From positions 2,570,381 through 2,634,380 of the forward strand of contig NC_037259.1 in NCBI RefSeq assembly GCF_000002425.4: a stretch of 64,000 bases of DNA, given 5' to 3'. The DNA comes from Physcomitrium patens (lineage: Eukaryota > Streptophyta > Bryopsida > Funariales > Funariaceae). Below are positions 1 through 11,350 of this stretch, piece by piece. Position numbers and translations under genes: made by a program. Every line of letters starts with the position of its first letter. The stretch's first letter is position 1. The notes under the pieces were generated by a model, which saw only the letters and a list, made by a program, of their open reading frames with translations, made no database searches and was not told the origin of the DNA.

Positions 1-1019
1 TATCAAATATAATTCAATCTATATAAATATTATAATTTTATTCATTCTGAAAAATACATAATTTAAATTTCTATTTTGAGATTATTTATAATAATAATCT
101 ATTTGATTAATTATAATCTTATTTTTTTATTTTTTATTATTAGGACTTAAATATGTACATAATTTATCTTATTAATGATTGTTACAAATATAATATAACT
201 TGACGATCAAATAATTAGAATAATAAAATGATAAAATAATATGTTGTAAAATAATAATCATCACACATATAAATTTATAACATATAATATTAAATTTTAG
301 TATTAATTTAAAAGTATATATATTTATGTTTTAAATTTTTTATTGTCATAATATATTTATTTTAAAAAATTTATATTTATGTGTAAATATGTATATAAAT
401 ATAAATTTATATATAAGCATTAGAATTTTATTATTAATTATGTATTTTAAATCATATAAAAAGTATATTTTATAAAAAATTATCTTAAAAAAATTTAAAA
501 ATTAGATTCTTAATAAAAAATATATATATTTTATATTCAATTTGTCAATAATAAATATAGATCGAGAATATATATATATATATATTCTTTCTATATATAT
601 ATAATATTTAATTTAATTTTTTATCATATATAAATTTATTATTTTATAATAAACTCAAATAGAAAAATATGTTTTAAGATAAATTTGGGTAATTTAAAAT
701 TTAGAATAATTTTTAGCTTTTAAATGATATATTTTTTTATAAAGTTAATGTATAAAATAAAATAATTTAAATACATCAAATCAAGTCTATGTATGTAATA
801 ATTAATATATTTATTAAAAGCATTGCATTCTAAATTATAATTAAGCCTTTATTTTAAAAAAATATTAAAATAACTCAAGTTTTTATTAAATTGACCCATT
901 TGACTTAACCATCCTGAAAAACAATTAACTTCTAGATTTTATTTTCTACTATTGAATCAACAATCAACAAAAACCATTTGCATTCATCATTATTCTAATC
1001 TTAATTCAAAAATTAATCA
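1..1019. other. AT-rich DNA, no gene recognised
   Basis: Very AT-rich sequence with short TA runs (for example around 570-605) and no open frame of note. I recognise no transposon domain here. It borders the start of the R repeat at about 1,020 and is probably decayed repeat DNA. Confidence 0.5.
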
Positions 1020-1606
1020 TAATAGAGTTGTGTGGTAATTCGACTTTATAGTAAAAAATAAAATCATGGATGTTATTTTATAAGAGCCTAATAGAAAGTT
1101 ATAGTAGAAAGACAAGGATAAATAATAAGAAGGTAGTAAAAACTTTAGTCTTAATGCTCCTTTCTATAGAAAGAACTTCTATTTACTTTGTAGAGGTATA
1201 AATGTCTCAAATCAAAGTAAATGAGATAAGTAAATAATATAGACATCTTTAGGAGAGAATTAATAATAGGCTTAAGCAAATAATACTTCAAATTACCAAA
1301 AATTGATATCCAAAGAGGATCAAATGTAAACTTGAATCAAAATTAGACCTCAAGGCTTAAAATTGTGCATCTATAGCAATTTTAGAATTCTTTTATCAAT
1401 CAAAAGCTGGAATTTGAAAGAACACTATTGAAGAGATTTTTAAAAGTTAGTTTCATATCGTTTGAATTAGTATTAAGGTTTTGAAGGATTTTCAAAGTTA
1501 ATAGTATATTTAGTAGATTTAGATTTTAAAAAATAAAATTAAGTTTATAAATTTTAGGATTTTACAAATTATATAGCATGTTTATGGATAAAAATTTAGC
1601 AACTTA
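1020..1606 (+). repeat. R repeat, 5' part (LTR-like, split by El1)
   Basis: This stretch begins with a TTGTGTGGTA...CGACT motif. It reads collinearly with three other places: 42,107-42,480 (+), the right end of 47,945-49,585 (reverse complement) and 63,890-64,000 (+). Shared landmarks are CTTCTATTTACTTTGTA near 1,170 and the CAGACCT/TAGACCTCAAGGC tract near 1,345. The repeat is interrupted at 1,606 by El1 and resumes at 10,214. The total length of about 1.7 kb without coding content, and the solo copy at 47,945-49,585, suggest a long terminal repeat of a larger element. The parent element is not identified. Confidence 0.6.
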
Positions 1607-2076
1607 TGTCACAAATATATATTTATTGTAATTATTATCTACATAATATGAATAGGTAGCAGTATATAAAGTTAAATTAATTTCATAATATCTTCTATAA
1701 AAGCCTCCTACAAGCTCCATAAATGTTGCTTTGACTTTATATATATTTGTAGTTGATTGGTTGGTTAAAAATTTGGTCAACAAGTTAACCACATACTATA
1801 CATATTGGTAGCTTGTAAAAAAAAAGCTAACTATGTGGCACCCGTATAGAAAACTTACCTTAAAAATAAAGATACATGTTGTGCAAAGTCAATACATTTT
1901 GGAGGTCTTATAAAATGTTGTCATATAACTCCTATGTAGATAGTATATATAAAAGTAAGAGTGAAGCCTTCTTCACTCTTGTCAAATCTTTTCTTGTTTT
2001 TAGTTTAGTTTTATTTTCATTTAATATACATACTTCTTTATTTTTATTTTATTATACTTTATTGAAAAAGTTTTAT

Positions 2077-2110
<34 letters not shown>

Positions 2111-2129
2111 CAAATTTTTATCTTTAATA
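1607..2129 (+). repeat. El1 5' LTR
   Basis: It begins TGTCAC and matches the El2 LTR in order: the GGTCAACAAG block near 1,775, GCTAACTATGTGGC near 1,830, TTTTGGAGGTC near 1,898, a TATATA box near 1,942 and the TTCTTCACTCTTGTC hairpin arm near 1,970. A run of about 28 T (2,079-2,106) replaces the region before the LTR end. The end is TTAATA in place of the TTGACA of El2. Confidence 0.85.
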
Positions 2130-2330
2130 GATTGATAAGAATATACTTACAATATTTAAAATTTGTCTTTTTTTATTATTAAGAATAGATTACTCCTTTC
2201 TTTTGATCAGACATAAGTGTATTAGAAGTTATAAATTATCTTCTTCTAAACTGTTATAAATTTCTTTGTTTTTAAATTCCTTCTTTTATATATGTTCAAT
2301 AATAATAGATATTTCTTTTCTTCTAAGTGT

Positions 2331-3104
2331 TATAATAGAGCTTTTCAAAATAAAAAGTGCAATGCCACAAATGTAAGAACAATTGAACGAATTAATACTT
2401 GCAATACATTAATTTAATTTATTGCCACAAGGAAGAACAAAAATGACAAAAAAATAGAGATATACAAATGATTGAAACTGCTTCAATATTTGTATGAAAT
2501 TATATCCCTTTTCCTATTATGAAATATCATTCAAGCACTAGAGAATCAAGAATTGCCTTACTTGAGAAGTTTGATGGTACAAGATCAAATTTTTGAGGAT
2601 TCATCAATCATGTATAATTAGCAATTGAACTTCAATTCTAAAACTATCTAATTTTAAGATTACAAGTCGAGTTTATTGGAACACTACTTTTTGATTCTAT
2701 ATTATGATAGTTTTCATCTTTTTTTGAATAACATGATTTAATATTAGATAATTTAGAAGCTTTTTTGGAAGAATTTTGATATATGTATGGAAAATATGAT
2801 ATAGTTTGTGTTGCAACAAACAAGATCTATATTTTGTGACAAAAAAATAAATTTTTAATATATTATGCTTTATAATTTAGACAACTTATAATTGATATCA
2901 AGTGGGATGATGTTGCACTCATTAGCCATTTTTTTATAGATTATAATATGAGATAAAGAAATTAATTTTTAATTTATTTGATCCTCAAATATTGAGTCAA
3001 GTAATTGATTTTGCTGTAAAGTATGACAATCTAATTTTGATCTAAGAATTGTATAAATAGGCCTCAATGTTATTATAATTCAATGGCAACATAAACATCT
3101 TTTG
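2331..3104 (+). pseudogene. El1 gag remnant
   Basis: This aligns base by base with the El2 gag from its start (AAAGTGCAATGCCACAAATG near 2,357) through the region matching the AATTCAATGGCAAC block (near 3,080). Numerous stops and indels break it, and no continuous frame remains. The C-terminal part with the zinc knuckle is missing because the copy is interrupted at about 3,105 by unrelated DNA. Confidence 0.75.
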
Positions 3105-5585
3105 TGAATTAAAATAATCCCCCATTAGTTGAAAGTCTATTCTAATCCAAAATAATTTTAATTAATTCTTAATTCTACCTTTTTATGATTATCTTATAAA
3201 TAATGTCCAATAAGTCGTACAACCCTCTTATTATGAAAAAAAAAAAAAAAAATCCTTCTAATTCTGGCTTAAGATCCTAAGGCTTTAAGTATTAATTAAA
3301 TCTTACCTTTACACATTCCACAACAATACAAATCACTTGTATAATTCACAATTATAGACATAAAGATAATTTATCTTTTTTTATGAATCAATTTTTAATT
3401 CATGTAATTTTAATTTTAATTTTAATTTTAATTTTAATTTTTTTAATATTAATTTACATAAAAAAATAAAAATTCATCTAAAGCAATTTCTCATTTACAA
3501 TCAAGTTTTTATCGAAGAATAACTTTTTATCCATATTTAAACCACCATTTATTTATAAATAATTTAATATTAAAATTATTTAAAATTTTAAATAATTCAT
3601 CTAATTTAAAACACCATTCATTTATAAAGTATCATCCAAATTTAAACTAAGTTCATCCAAATTTTAAAAATCTGCCTAAAATAATTCATTCTTTAATTGC
3701 ATCTTAGCCTAATTTATTCCTTGCTCGCAACTTAATTCATTCAAATTTCTAGAATTGAAGGTGAATTTGGGACGCCTCCACTTTGATTTATTGCTCTAGA
3801 TGCTCCCACTTCTAAACTGACTACTAAGTAAATAAGATCGCCTTTTGCCAACAAGATTATCTTCCTTGCCTAATACTCTTTTGTCATCCTCTCAACTTAC
3901 TACACTAAATTTCCTTCAATCACAATGCACTAAATGTTCTGCTCTTTCGTTAATGCCTTTGAGTGGATTTTGTGGTCAAAATTGAATTGGATTAATATTG
4001 CAATAATAGACATGCTAAACTATTCCTACAAAATCACGATCACCATCTAGTCTCAAAAGCTTGTGTAGCTCTAGATAATTCTCCTTGTGTATAGATTTGC
4101 TGAAATTCTATGAATTTATACAAGAATTATTGGGCTACTAGATTTATGATCTAAGTACCCAACCATCACATCTTTGCTACTTAGTACTAACACATGAATT
4201 TAAACTCTGCACCTCTAACCTAACTAACTCATAGCTTAGATCTATAACTTGCTAATAATCACCATTCCTTGAGTGATTCGACAACACTCTAATACCACAT
4301 ACCAACCTCCTTGAAAGTCAATGGCAGCTTGAAATAATCCACCATCACAATCTCTTTGTAGCTTGAATGGCTTTTGAATTTTATACAATAGCATTGAATT
4401 GGATCCACAACTCATCAAGTCAAAGCCCAATATGAGTTAGATCCAATTGAGCTCCCAACCCTTATTGACACAATGTTGACAATCTACCTTTCTTCAGCAT
4501 CCACTCCATCTTAATCATTGCAACCAATGTAGCTTGATATTACCAAATCTACATCGCCCCTTGTGGACTATTGAATTGTAATCAATATAAGACTACAGAT
4601 TAGATCTATAATTTTCTTGTAATAGAACAGAGTAGTGCCAACAATAGATCCAAGTTGCTTTTATGTTCAAGTATTAGATTCTAAGAATTGCAGCTGAAAT
4701 TAGATTCAAAGATTATTGTACCCTTTGTTGTGAGTCACATACGTAACATGATATATTCCTTTGTATAGATTGCAAACTACTCTGATGAGACCCTTGGTGG
4801 TTGCGACAATTGTACTATAACCTTTATTGAAGAAAGAACCTTCAACTTTATATCTAGAGAAATTGAGTATAGAATATGGTTTGAGAAGCCTATACCAACT
4901 AGCTTAGACAAGACTCCTCTCATCTTTGGAAGGACCTTTTCGTAACTTTGTATGTTGATAATGATACATCCGCCAATTGAGGGAATCAAATGCATATATT
5001 AGCTACCATCCAACAACTTTAGGAACTAGATCTACGAGATCTCTAGCCACAACACCACAATTATTAGAAACAAGGCAGCTAATGACTATAAAATTGTTAT
5101 CTCTATTATTGGAACAAATCATAGTACTAAATGGAAGAACTAAAATACTAACAACATAAACTTCCTTGTATCATTGACTCTAACAACATTGACATCAATG
5201 CATTGAAACATGCACTTTCTAAAAACTAGAGATTGTTGCCTCCATATCGTATGGAATTAAAACTAGTAGAAAAAGATCGGACAAAGAACCATTTACGACT
5301 CAAATCAAAATTACAATGTAGTTAAGCCTTACCAAAATCATAGCATCTAGTTGCTCTACTTAAATAAGTATGTGAGTGTAATCTCTACAGTCGACCGTAC
5401 ATCACTAAATCTGGATCTTGTTCCAGCTTGTTCAAGTGCTACAACTACACCAATGAAGAAAAAGTATCTTTTGCAACCACCTTGAACTTTGAAGATCCAT
5501 AACAAAAATACACACTACAATTAAAAACCAGAAAAGAAAGTGCCACACTATAACATATCCATAATATGAAGGAGACAAGAGGAAG

Positions 5586-5625
<40 letters not shown>

Positions 5626-5680
5626 ATTTAAATTTTAGCTCTATTAAATATTTAATGGAAATAAAACTACTATTTAAAAT
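3105..5680. mobile_element. Unidentified 2.6-kb insertion with an A-tail inside El1
   Basis: Alignment of El1 with El2 is lost at about 3,105 and resumes at about 5,690. The block between has no counterpart in El2. It is clearly less AT-rich in its middle (about 3,750-5,480) than the surrounding decayed gypsy DNA. It contains a short (TTTTAA)n tract near 3,405-3,440 and ends in a nearly pure A run (5,585-5,622). No reverse transcriptase, transposase or other domain is recognisable in any frame. An A-tail at one end suggests a non-LTR retroposon or processed transcript, but no target duplication could be confirmed by eye. Confidence 0.45.
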
Positions 5681-5689
5681 CTTAATTTT

Positions 5690-8600
5690 TTTTAGCTAAT
5701 CTAAAGGGACGATTCTTATACTAACTCATTAAAATATTTTAGTGACTTAGTATAGGAATCTAAATTAAAGAACCTTTGCTTGGTTTTTTAGATGAAGAAT
5801 TTATTCAATGACATAACATATTTTTAGTAAAAAAAATAAAACTTGTTCATGTAAAAGTTATAGATGGTCATCCATTGTCTTCTAAAAGCATTATTTATAA
5901 AATATTTCTTCTAGAAGTAGTATCTAATGGTCATAGTAATTTTGTAGTATTTAATATCATTAGATCTCCTTCTTATTCAGTTATTTTAGATTTATTGTGG
6001 TTAGAAAAGTGTAATCCTTGAATAAATTAAATTTTTCTTGACTTTTTTAAAATCATAATTAAGAAAATAATTAATCAAATAAAAAGTCATAAGTCTAGTA
6101 CAACCAAACATATATTTGTAGGTGCAAGAGTTTTCTTGCATGCTGCAAAAAAAAGATCACCTTGTTTCATTTACATCACATTTGTTTTTAACGGTAGAAA
6201 GACTTCAAATAGAATTTTGAGCCAATATTAAGATTTCAAGATGTATTTGAAAAGAAGAACATAGATATTCTTTCAAAATATCATCCCTATGACTACTCAA
6301 TTGACCTTCAAGAAAAAACCTAACCTCTATTTGGACCAATCTATAGTTTATCATAAAATGAATTGGTTGATTTCAAAGAGTATATTGAAGAAAATCTAGC
6401 TAAGAACTTTAAACACCATTCCTAATCATTACTATGAGCTTTAATTTTATTTATAAAGAAAAAAGATGGATCATAATTGATATATGTTGATTATCAAAGA
6501 TTCAATAAGATCACTATCAAGAACATATATCTGCTATCTTTGATATTTATACTTCTTAATCAGTTGTATTAAGCTAATATCTATACAAAAATAGATCCAC
6601 AAGAGGCATACAATTTGGTATGCATCAAAAAAAGAGATGAATAGAAGATTACATTTCAAATCAGGTATAGATATTTTGAATAAAATGTCATGCTTTTTGG
6701 ACTTACAAATGTAGTAACAATTTTTCAACATTTAATAAATAATATCTTTTAAGAGTTTTTAGATAATTTTATTGTTTATTATCTAAAAAATATCTTAATT
6801 TATTCTAAGAATACAAAAGAAAATATAAATTTTATATTGATCGAGTAATATATTAATACATTAAAAAATATAGAACTCTATGCTAAGATAGAAAAGTGTA
6901 TATTTTATACTACTCAAGTCAACTTCTTAAAATACATCATTTCAAATGATGGACTTATAATGGATCCTAAAAAAGTTCAAACTATTATGGATTGAAAGAT
7001 TTCAAAAACGATAAGAGATGTCGAATGATTTTTAGAATTTGCCAACTACTATTGGATCTTCATCAAATACTTCTCTCAAGTTATAGTTCTACTTACATGT
7101 TTTACTTATAAAGATAAACTTCAATAGAATCAAGAAGCAAAAGTAGTATTTGAAGCTTTAAAAAAAACCTTTGTTTTTGCACCAAACTTACATTGTATCA
7201 ACTTTTTTAAGTCATTTTTTATAAAAATGGATGCATCAGACTTTGCTTTCAATGCCATGTTGTTACAAATGGAAATAAAAGATAAACTTTATTTAGTAGT
7301 TTTTTATTTTAAAAAAATTTTACCAATCAAGATCAATTATGAGATTTACATCAACAAACTTCTTGCAATTGTGGTTTTATTTTAAAAATAGTGCCATTAT
7401 CAAAAAGACACTCTTAATTCAATCACCATGTATATGGATTACAAGAATCTTTAGTATTTTATATCAATACATATTTTAAAACTTTGTTAAGCCTGCTAAA
7501 GCATGTCTATGTCAAGATTCAAATTCAAGATCACTTATTGACTAGAAAAACAACAAGGTTTGTTAGACGTATTCTTTAGATAATCTTATCTTACAACAAA
7601 GGAAGAAGATGCTACTTTTAATCAACAACAAGTAATTCTCTTAAAGACAGAGCATTTTCATCTTTGAGAAATAAAATCAATACTAATCATTGATTCAACT
7701 TTTATGAAGCAAATTCAGTCAAGTATGTCTTTTGATTTACTTATTTGTAATATTAAGAAAAATCTTTCAAAGTCTCATGATACTTTTAAGTTTGAATTCA
7801 AGAATAATTTATTATATTTTAAGAATGTTTATATGTTTTAAAAGGTGAAGCTTGATTATATGTTCTTCAAGCTTATCATGACTTTTCAATAATAAGATAT
7901 TTTGGATATAATAAGACTTTAAAATTAATATCTAAGAATTTTTAGTGGCTCGAAATGTGGAAGGCAATTAAAGATTTTGTACAATCATGTGATACTTGTA
8001 TAAAATCAAAAATTCCTTGTCATCAATCTTATAGACTTCTTCATCCATTATCTATTCCATTACAATTATGATCTTTAATTTCTATGAATTTTATCACAAA
8101 TCTTCCAATTTCAGATTTTTATGACTCTATGTTTGAGATAGTAGATTATTTCACCAAAATGACATATTTTATGTTATGTACAAAATCTATCATAAATGAA
8201 GAAATAACTAAGTTTTTTCTTAATAACATCTATTACTATCATATATTATCTAAGGATATGATATCGAATAGGAGAACTTAGTTTGTATGAAGATTTTGAA
8301 GAACTCTTTTCAAGTTTCTAAAGGCGGATATAAAATTATCTTTGTCTTTCCATTCTCAAATTGATGGACAGCCAAAGTATGTAAATTAAGTTTTTGAAGA
8401 GTATTTGAGGTGTATCATCAACTACCAACAAGACGAGTGGACAATTCTTTTTTCATTAAAAGAGTTTGCTTATAATAATATGATGTATTTTTTTATATGA
8501 TAAATATCTTTCTTTGTTAATTATGATTATCATCTATGATTTGATACTTTTGACTTTTCATAAGTTGATAATCTTGTGGCAAAAGATTTGGAAAATCATT

Positions 8601-9125
8601 TATTTGAGTTATATACAACAATAAAAGAACGACTAAAAAAGACTCAAGAACAACAAAAAAATAATGCGAATACTTATTACATGCAACATCATTTCTACAT
8701 TGGTGATAAAATATCATTACATTCTCATAATATTAAAACTGTTCATCCTTGTAATAAGTTGGAATATCGTAGATTTAGACTATTTTCTATTTGTGAATAA
8801 GTCAATTCAATCACTTATTGATTATATCTATTGGAGTCTATGAAAATCCATCTCGTATATCACATGTCTCTTTTGGAGCTATATAAGATAGTAAATATCT
8901 TAGAAAGAAGACAAATAACACAACATCTTATAAAAGTGGATAACAATTAAGAATTTGAGGTTGAAGAAGTTTCAGATTTGAAGTAGCACCAACTTGGGTT
9001 AAAATATCTTATTCATTGGCACAAATATGATATTAATGAATACACATAAGAACCACCAAAAAATCTTACAAATGTAGCAAAGAAGATCAAAGATTTTTAT
9101 TAACAACATCTATCAAAATCAAGAT
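5690..9125 (+). pseudogene. El1 pol remnant (PR-RT-RH-IN-chromodomain)
   Basis: Collinear with the El2 pol. The protease region is recognisable from TTTTTTAGATGAAGAATTTA near 5,788, reverse transcriptase from about 6,350 to 6,900, RNase H from about 7,200 to 7,460, the integrase zinc-finger region near 7,860-8,030, the integrase core near 8,070-8,460 and a chromodomain-like tail to about 9,120. There are many stops and frameshifts. The short open pieces at 8,084-8,281 and 8,576-8,800 are surviving fragments of the integrase, not genes. Confidence 0.8.
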
Positions 9126-9194
9126 AAAGGATAGCAAATCTTTGCTACAAAAAAATATAATTTAGGAAAGATTTTATTCTACCTTCTATCAATA

Positions 9195-9601
9195 GCTAGT
9201 AGATTCAATTTAAGAGCCATCATTTGTTGACTTATCAAATAAGACATTATAATAATCAGAGCCTTTAAGACAACATAATAGAGATAAAGATCTTCAAGAG
9301 CGACATATTTTTCCTTGAATAGATAGCAAAATATAATACATTTGATATTATAACTTGGAAGGAAGTCTCGATATATGGTGATTTTTTTAGAGGTAAGAAT
9401 AACTTTTGATGATATTATAAATATTTTATTTGAAGGAAGTTACAAAGATCTCAACAATTTTTAAATAACAAGGTGATTTTCTTGCCTTGAAATCAAACAT
9501 TATTAATGGTTGAGAAGATTTATCAACTACCTTTGAAGGGAACAAAGATCAGATTATGTAGCAAATATAATTCACCTATCTTAGACTTCTTTGATATATG
9601 A
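9195..9601 (+). pseudogene. El1 relic of the third (post-integrase) ORF
   Basis: This aligns with the El2 third ORF, for example AAGAGCCATCATTTGTTGAC near 9,213 and GAAGGAAGTTACAAAG near 9,433. The frame is destroyed by stops. The codon matching the El2 in-frame TGA is TAA here. It is directly followed by the polypurine tract and the 3' LTR, as in El2. Confidence 0.7.
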
Positions 9602-9642
9602 TCACCATTGTTTGTAGAAGTCATCCTTAGAAGGAGAAGTAA

Positions 9643-10208
9643 TGTCACAAACATGTATTAACTGTAATTATTACTTTAAAAATAAATAGATAGAAGTATG
9701 TAAAAATAAATAGATAGAATATGTAAAAATAAAATAATTTCATAATATCTCCTATGGAAGCTTTTTTGAAGCTTCATAGACTGATTTGACTTTACATGTG
9801 TTTGTAGTTGATTGGTAGGTTAAAAACTTGGTCAACAAACTAACTACATACTATACATGTTGGTAGCTTGTGGAACAAGCTAACTATGTGGTGCCTATAT
9901 AGAAAATTTGCCTTGTAAGTTAAGACACATATTGTATAAAATCAACACATTTTGGAGGTCCTATAGAACATTGTCATATAGCTCTTAGGTCAATAGTATA
10001 TATAGAGGCAAGAATGAAGCATTCTTCACTCTTGTCAACTCTTTTCTTGCTTCTAGTCTAGTTTCAAGAAGTCTTTAGTTTCTTGTCTTTAAGTAATATC
10101 CATTCCAATTTCTTTTTAATATACATACTTCTTTATTTCTATTTTGTTATAATTTTTTGAAAAAGTTTCACGTGTTTATTTATTTTCATGAAGTTTTTGT
10201 CTTTAATA
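9643..10208 (+). repeat. El1 3' LTR
   Basis: 566 bp beginning TGTCAC and ending TTAATA, followed by ACTTG, the target duplication. It is preceded by the purine tract AGAAGGAGAAGTAA (9,629-9,642). A TATATA box (near 9,993) and the inverted repeat ending CACTCTTGTC (near 10,037) are conserved with El2. Confidence 0.85.
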
Positions 10209-10213
10209 ACTTG

Positions 10214-11350
10214 TTCTTGTATCTATTATGAATGTATTTGAAAAATTTGATATCAAACAAGTAGTTAAATTGAAGAATATGAGAGTTTTTGTAGGTAGTG
10301 GTCTCAGATAATTAGAATTTAGGATTAGTGAGGGATTTCATAATCTAATAATATCTACTAGTTTGATTGAAGCAAAATTTAGTGAAAGAAATTTAGACTT
10401 CAATGTTTATATATAACCTAATTTTAGAATATTTTTATTATTCAATAAAAAGAATATATGTTGAAAGATCAACATTCAAGTCGAAAAAGGAGGGTGGCCA
10501 ATAACCAAGAGGTTTTGAAAGTTTTTCTTACAATTAATAAGTTTATTTTTTTTCAAATTTTGTATGCTTTTTAATTGCTTGTTAGTTGAATTTTACATTA
10601 AAATTTAGTTAAGATCTACAATTCAATTGATATTTCTTGAGGTTTCAAATAGCTATAATTTTTTATTAAATTTTATTTTTATTTTTCTTAGAATTATTTA
10701 AGATTTTATTAGAGTTGATCTAAAATTTAGAATTTGGTTAACATTCATTATAATTTAAATTAAGTTTTTAATCATAACTTAATTAGAATTTGACCTAATA
10801 TTTGATTAAGATTCATTAAGGTTTCAATTAGGATTTTAATTAGGATTTGATCTAAAATTTGGCTAAAATTCATAAAGATTTTAATTTGAATTAAATTAGG
10901 ATTTAATTAGAATTTATTTAATATTTACTTTTCAAATTTACTTATAATATTTATTTAATATATTTAATATATTTATTTAATATATTTAATATATTTAATA
11001 TATTTATTTAATATATTTAATATATTTATTTAATATATTTAATATATTTATTTAATATATTTAATATATTTATTTAATATATTTAATATATTTATTTAAT
11101 ATATTTAATATATTTATTTAACATATTTATTTTTTAAATATTTAATTCTTATATTTCTTTAGAATTTTTTGTTATATTTCTTTGAAATTAATTTGTGACT
11201 TCTTTGTGTTTCTTTTGTAGCTTCTTTTAAATTTACTTGGATTGATTAAAGTTTGATTAATATGATTAAAGATTATTTAAAGTTTATTTAAGACTCTGTT
11301 AGACTTAATAGAATTGTTGTTACATTTCTACTTATCTTCCACAACAAGAC
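10214..11350 (+). repeat. R repeat, 3' part (continues from 1,606)
   Basis: It resumes R after El1. AAGTAGTTAAATTGAAG near 10,260 corresponds to AAATAGTTAAATTGAAG near 44,095, and to its reverse complement near 48,940. It is followed by the long degenerate tract of TTAGGATTTGA-like units shared by all R copies (10,600-10,920; 44,500-44,660; reverse complement 48,060-48,540). It ends near CAACAAGACGCTCAATG, matching the ends of the other copies. Confidence 0.6.
10930..11125. repeat. Tandem repeat of TTTAATATA units
   Basis: A minisatellite of about eight head-to-tail copies of a 20-24-bp AT-only unit, TTTAATATATTTAATATAT(TTAT). It lies within R and is absent from the other R copies in the window, so it expanded locally. 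Confidence 0.85.

Larger units (their letters stand above)
1607..10208 (+). mobile_element. El1: decayed full-length Ty3/gypsy chromovirus
   Basis: A complete but strongly decayed LTR retrotransposon. The LTRs are at 1,607-2,129 and 9,643-10,208. The flanking 5-mers ACTTA (1,602-1,606) and ACTTG (10,209-10,213) are a target duplication with one change. The order inside is gag remnant (2,331-3,104), foreign insertion (3,105-about 5,680), then protease, reverse transcriptase, RNase H, integrase and chromodomain remnants to about 9,120, then a third-ORF relic (9,195-9,601) and a polypurine tract (9,629-9,642). It aligns with El2 domain by domain, but all frames are shattered by stops. Most differences look like C-to-T or G-to-A, as expected of an old methylated copy. 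It was inserted into repeat R. Confidence 0.9.

Noticed and set aside
1876-2109. 77-codon frame ending in a poly-Phe run
   Set aside because: Lies wholly in the El1 5' LTR; the end is a poly-T tract.
5445-5627. Minus-strand frame beginning with poly-Phe
   Set aside because: Translation of the A-run at the end of the insertion in El1.
10930-11125. Regular repeats that might be a CRISPR-like array
   Set aside because: Units are contiguous AT-only repeats without unique spacers, in a eukaryotic context.
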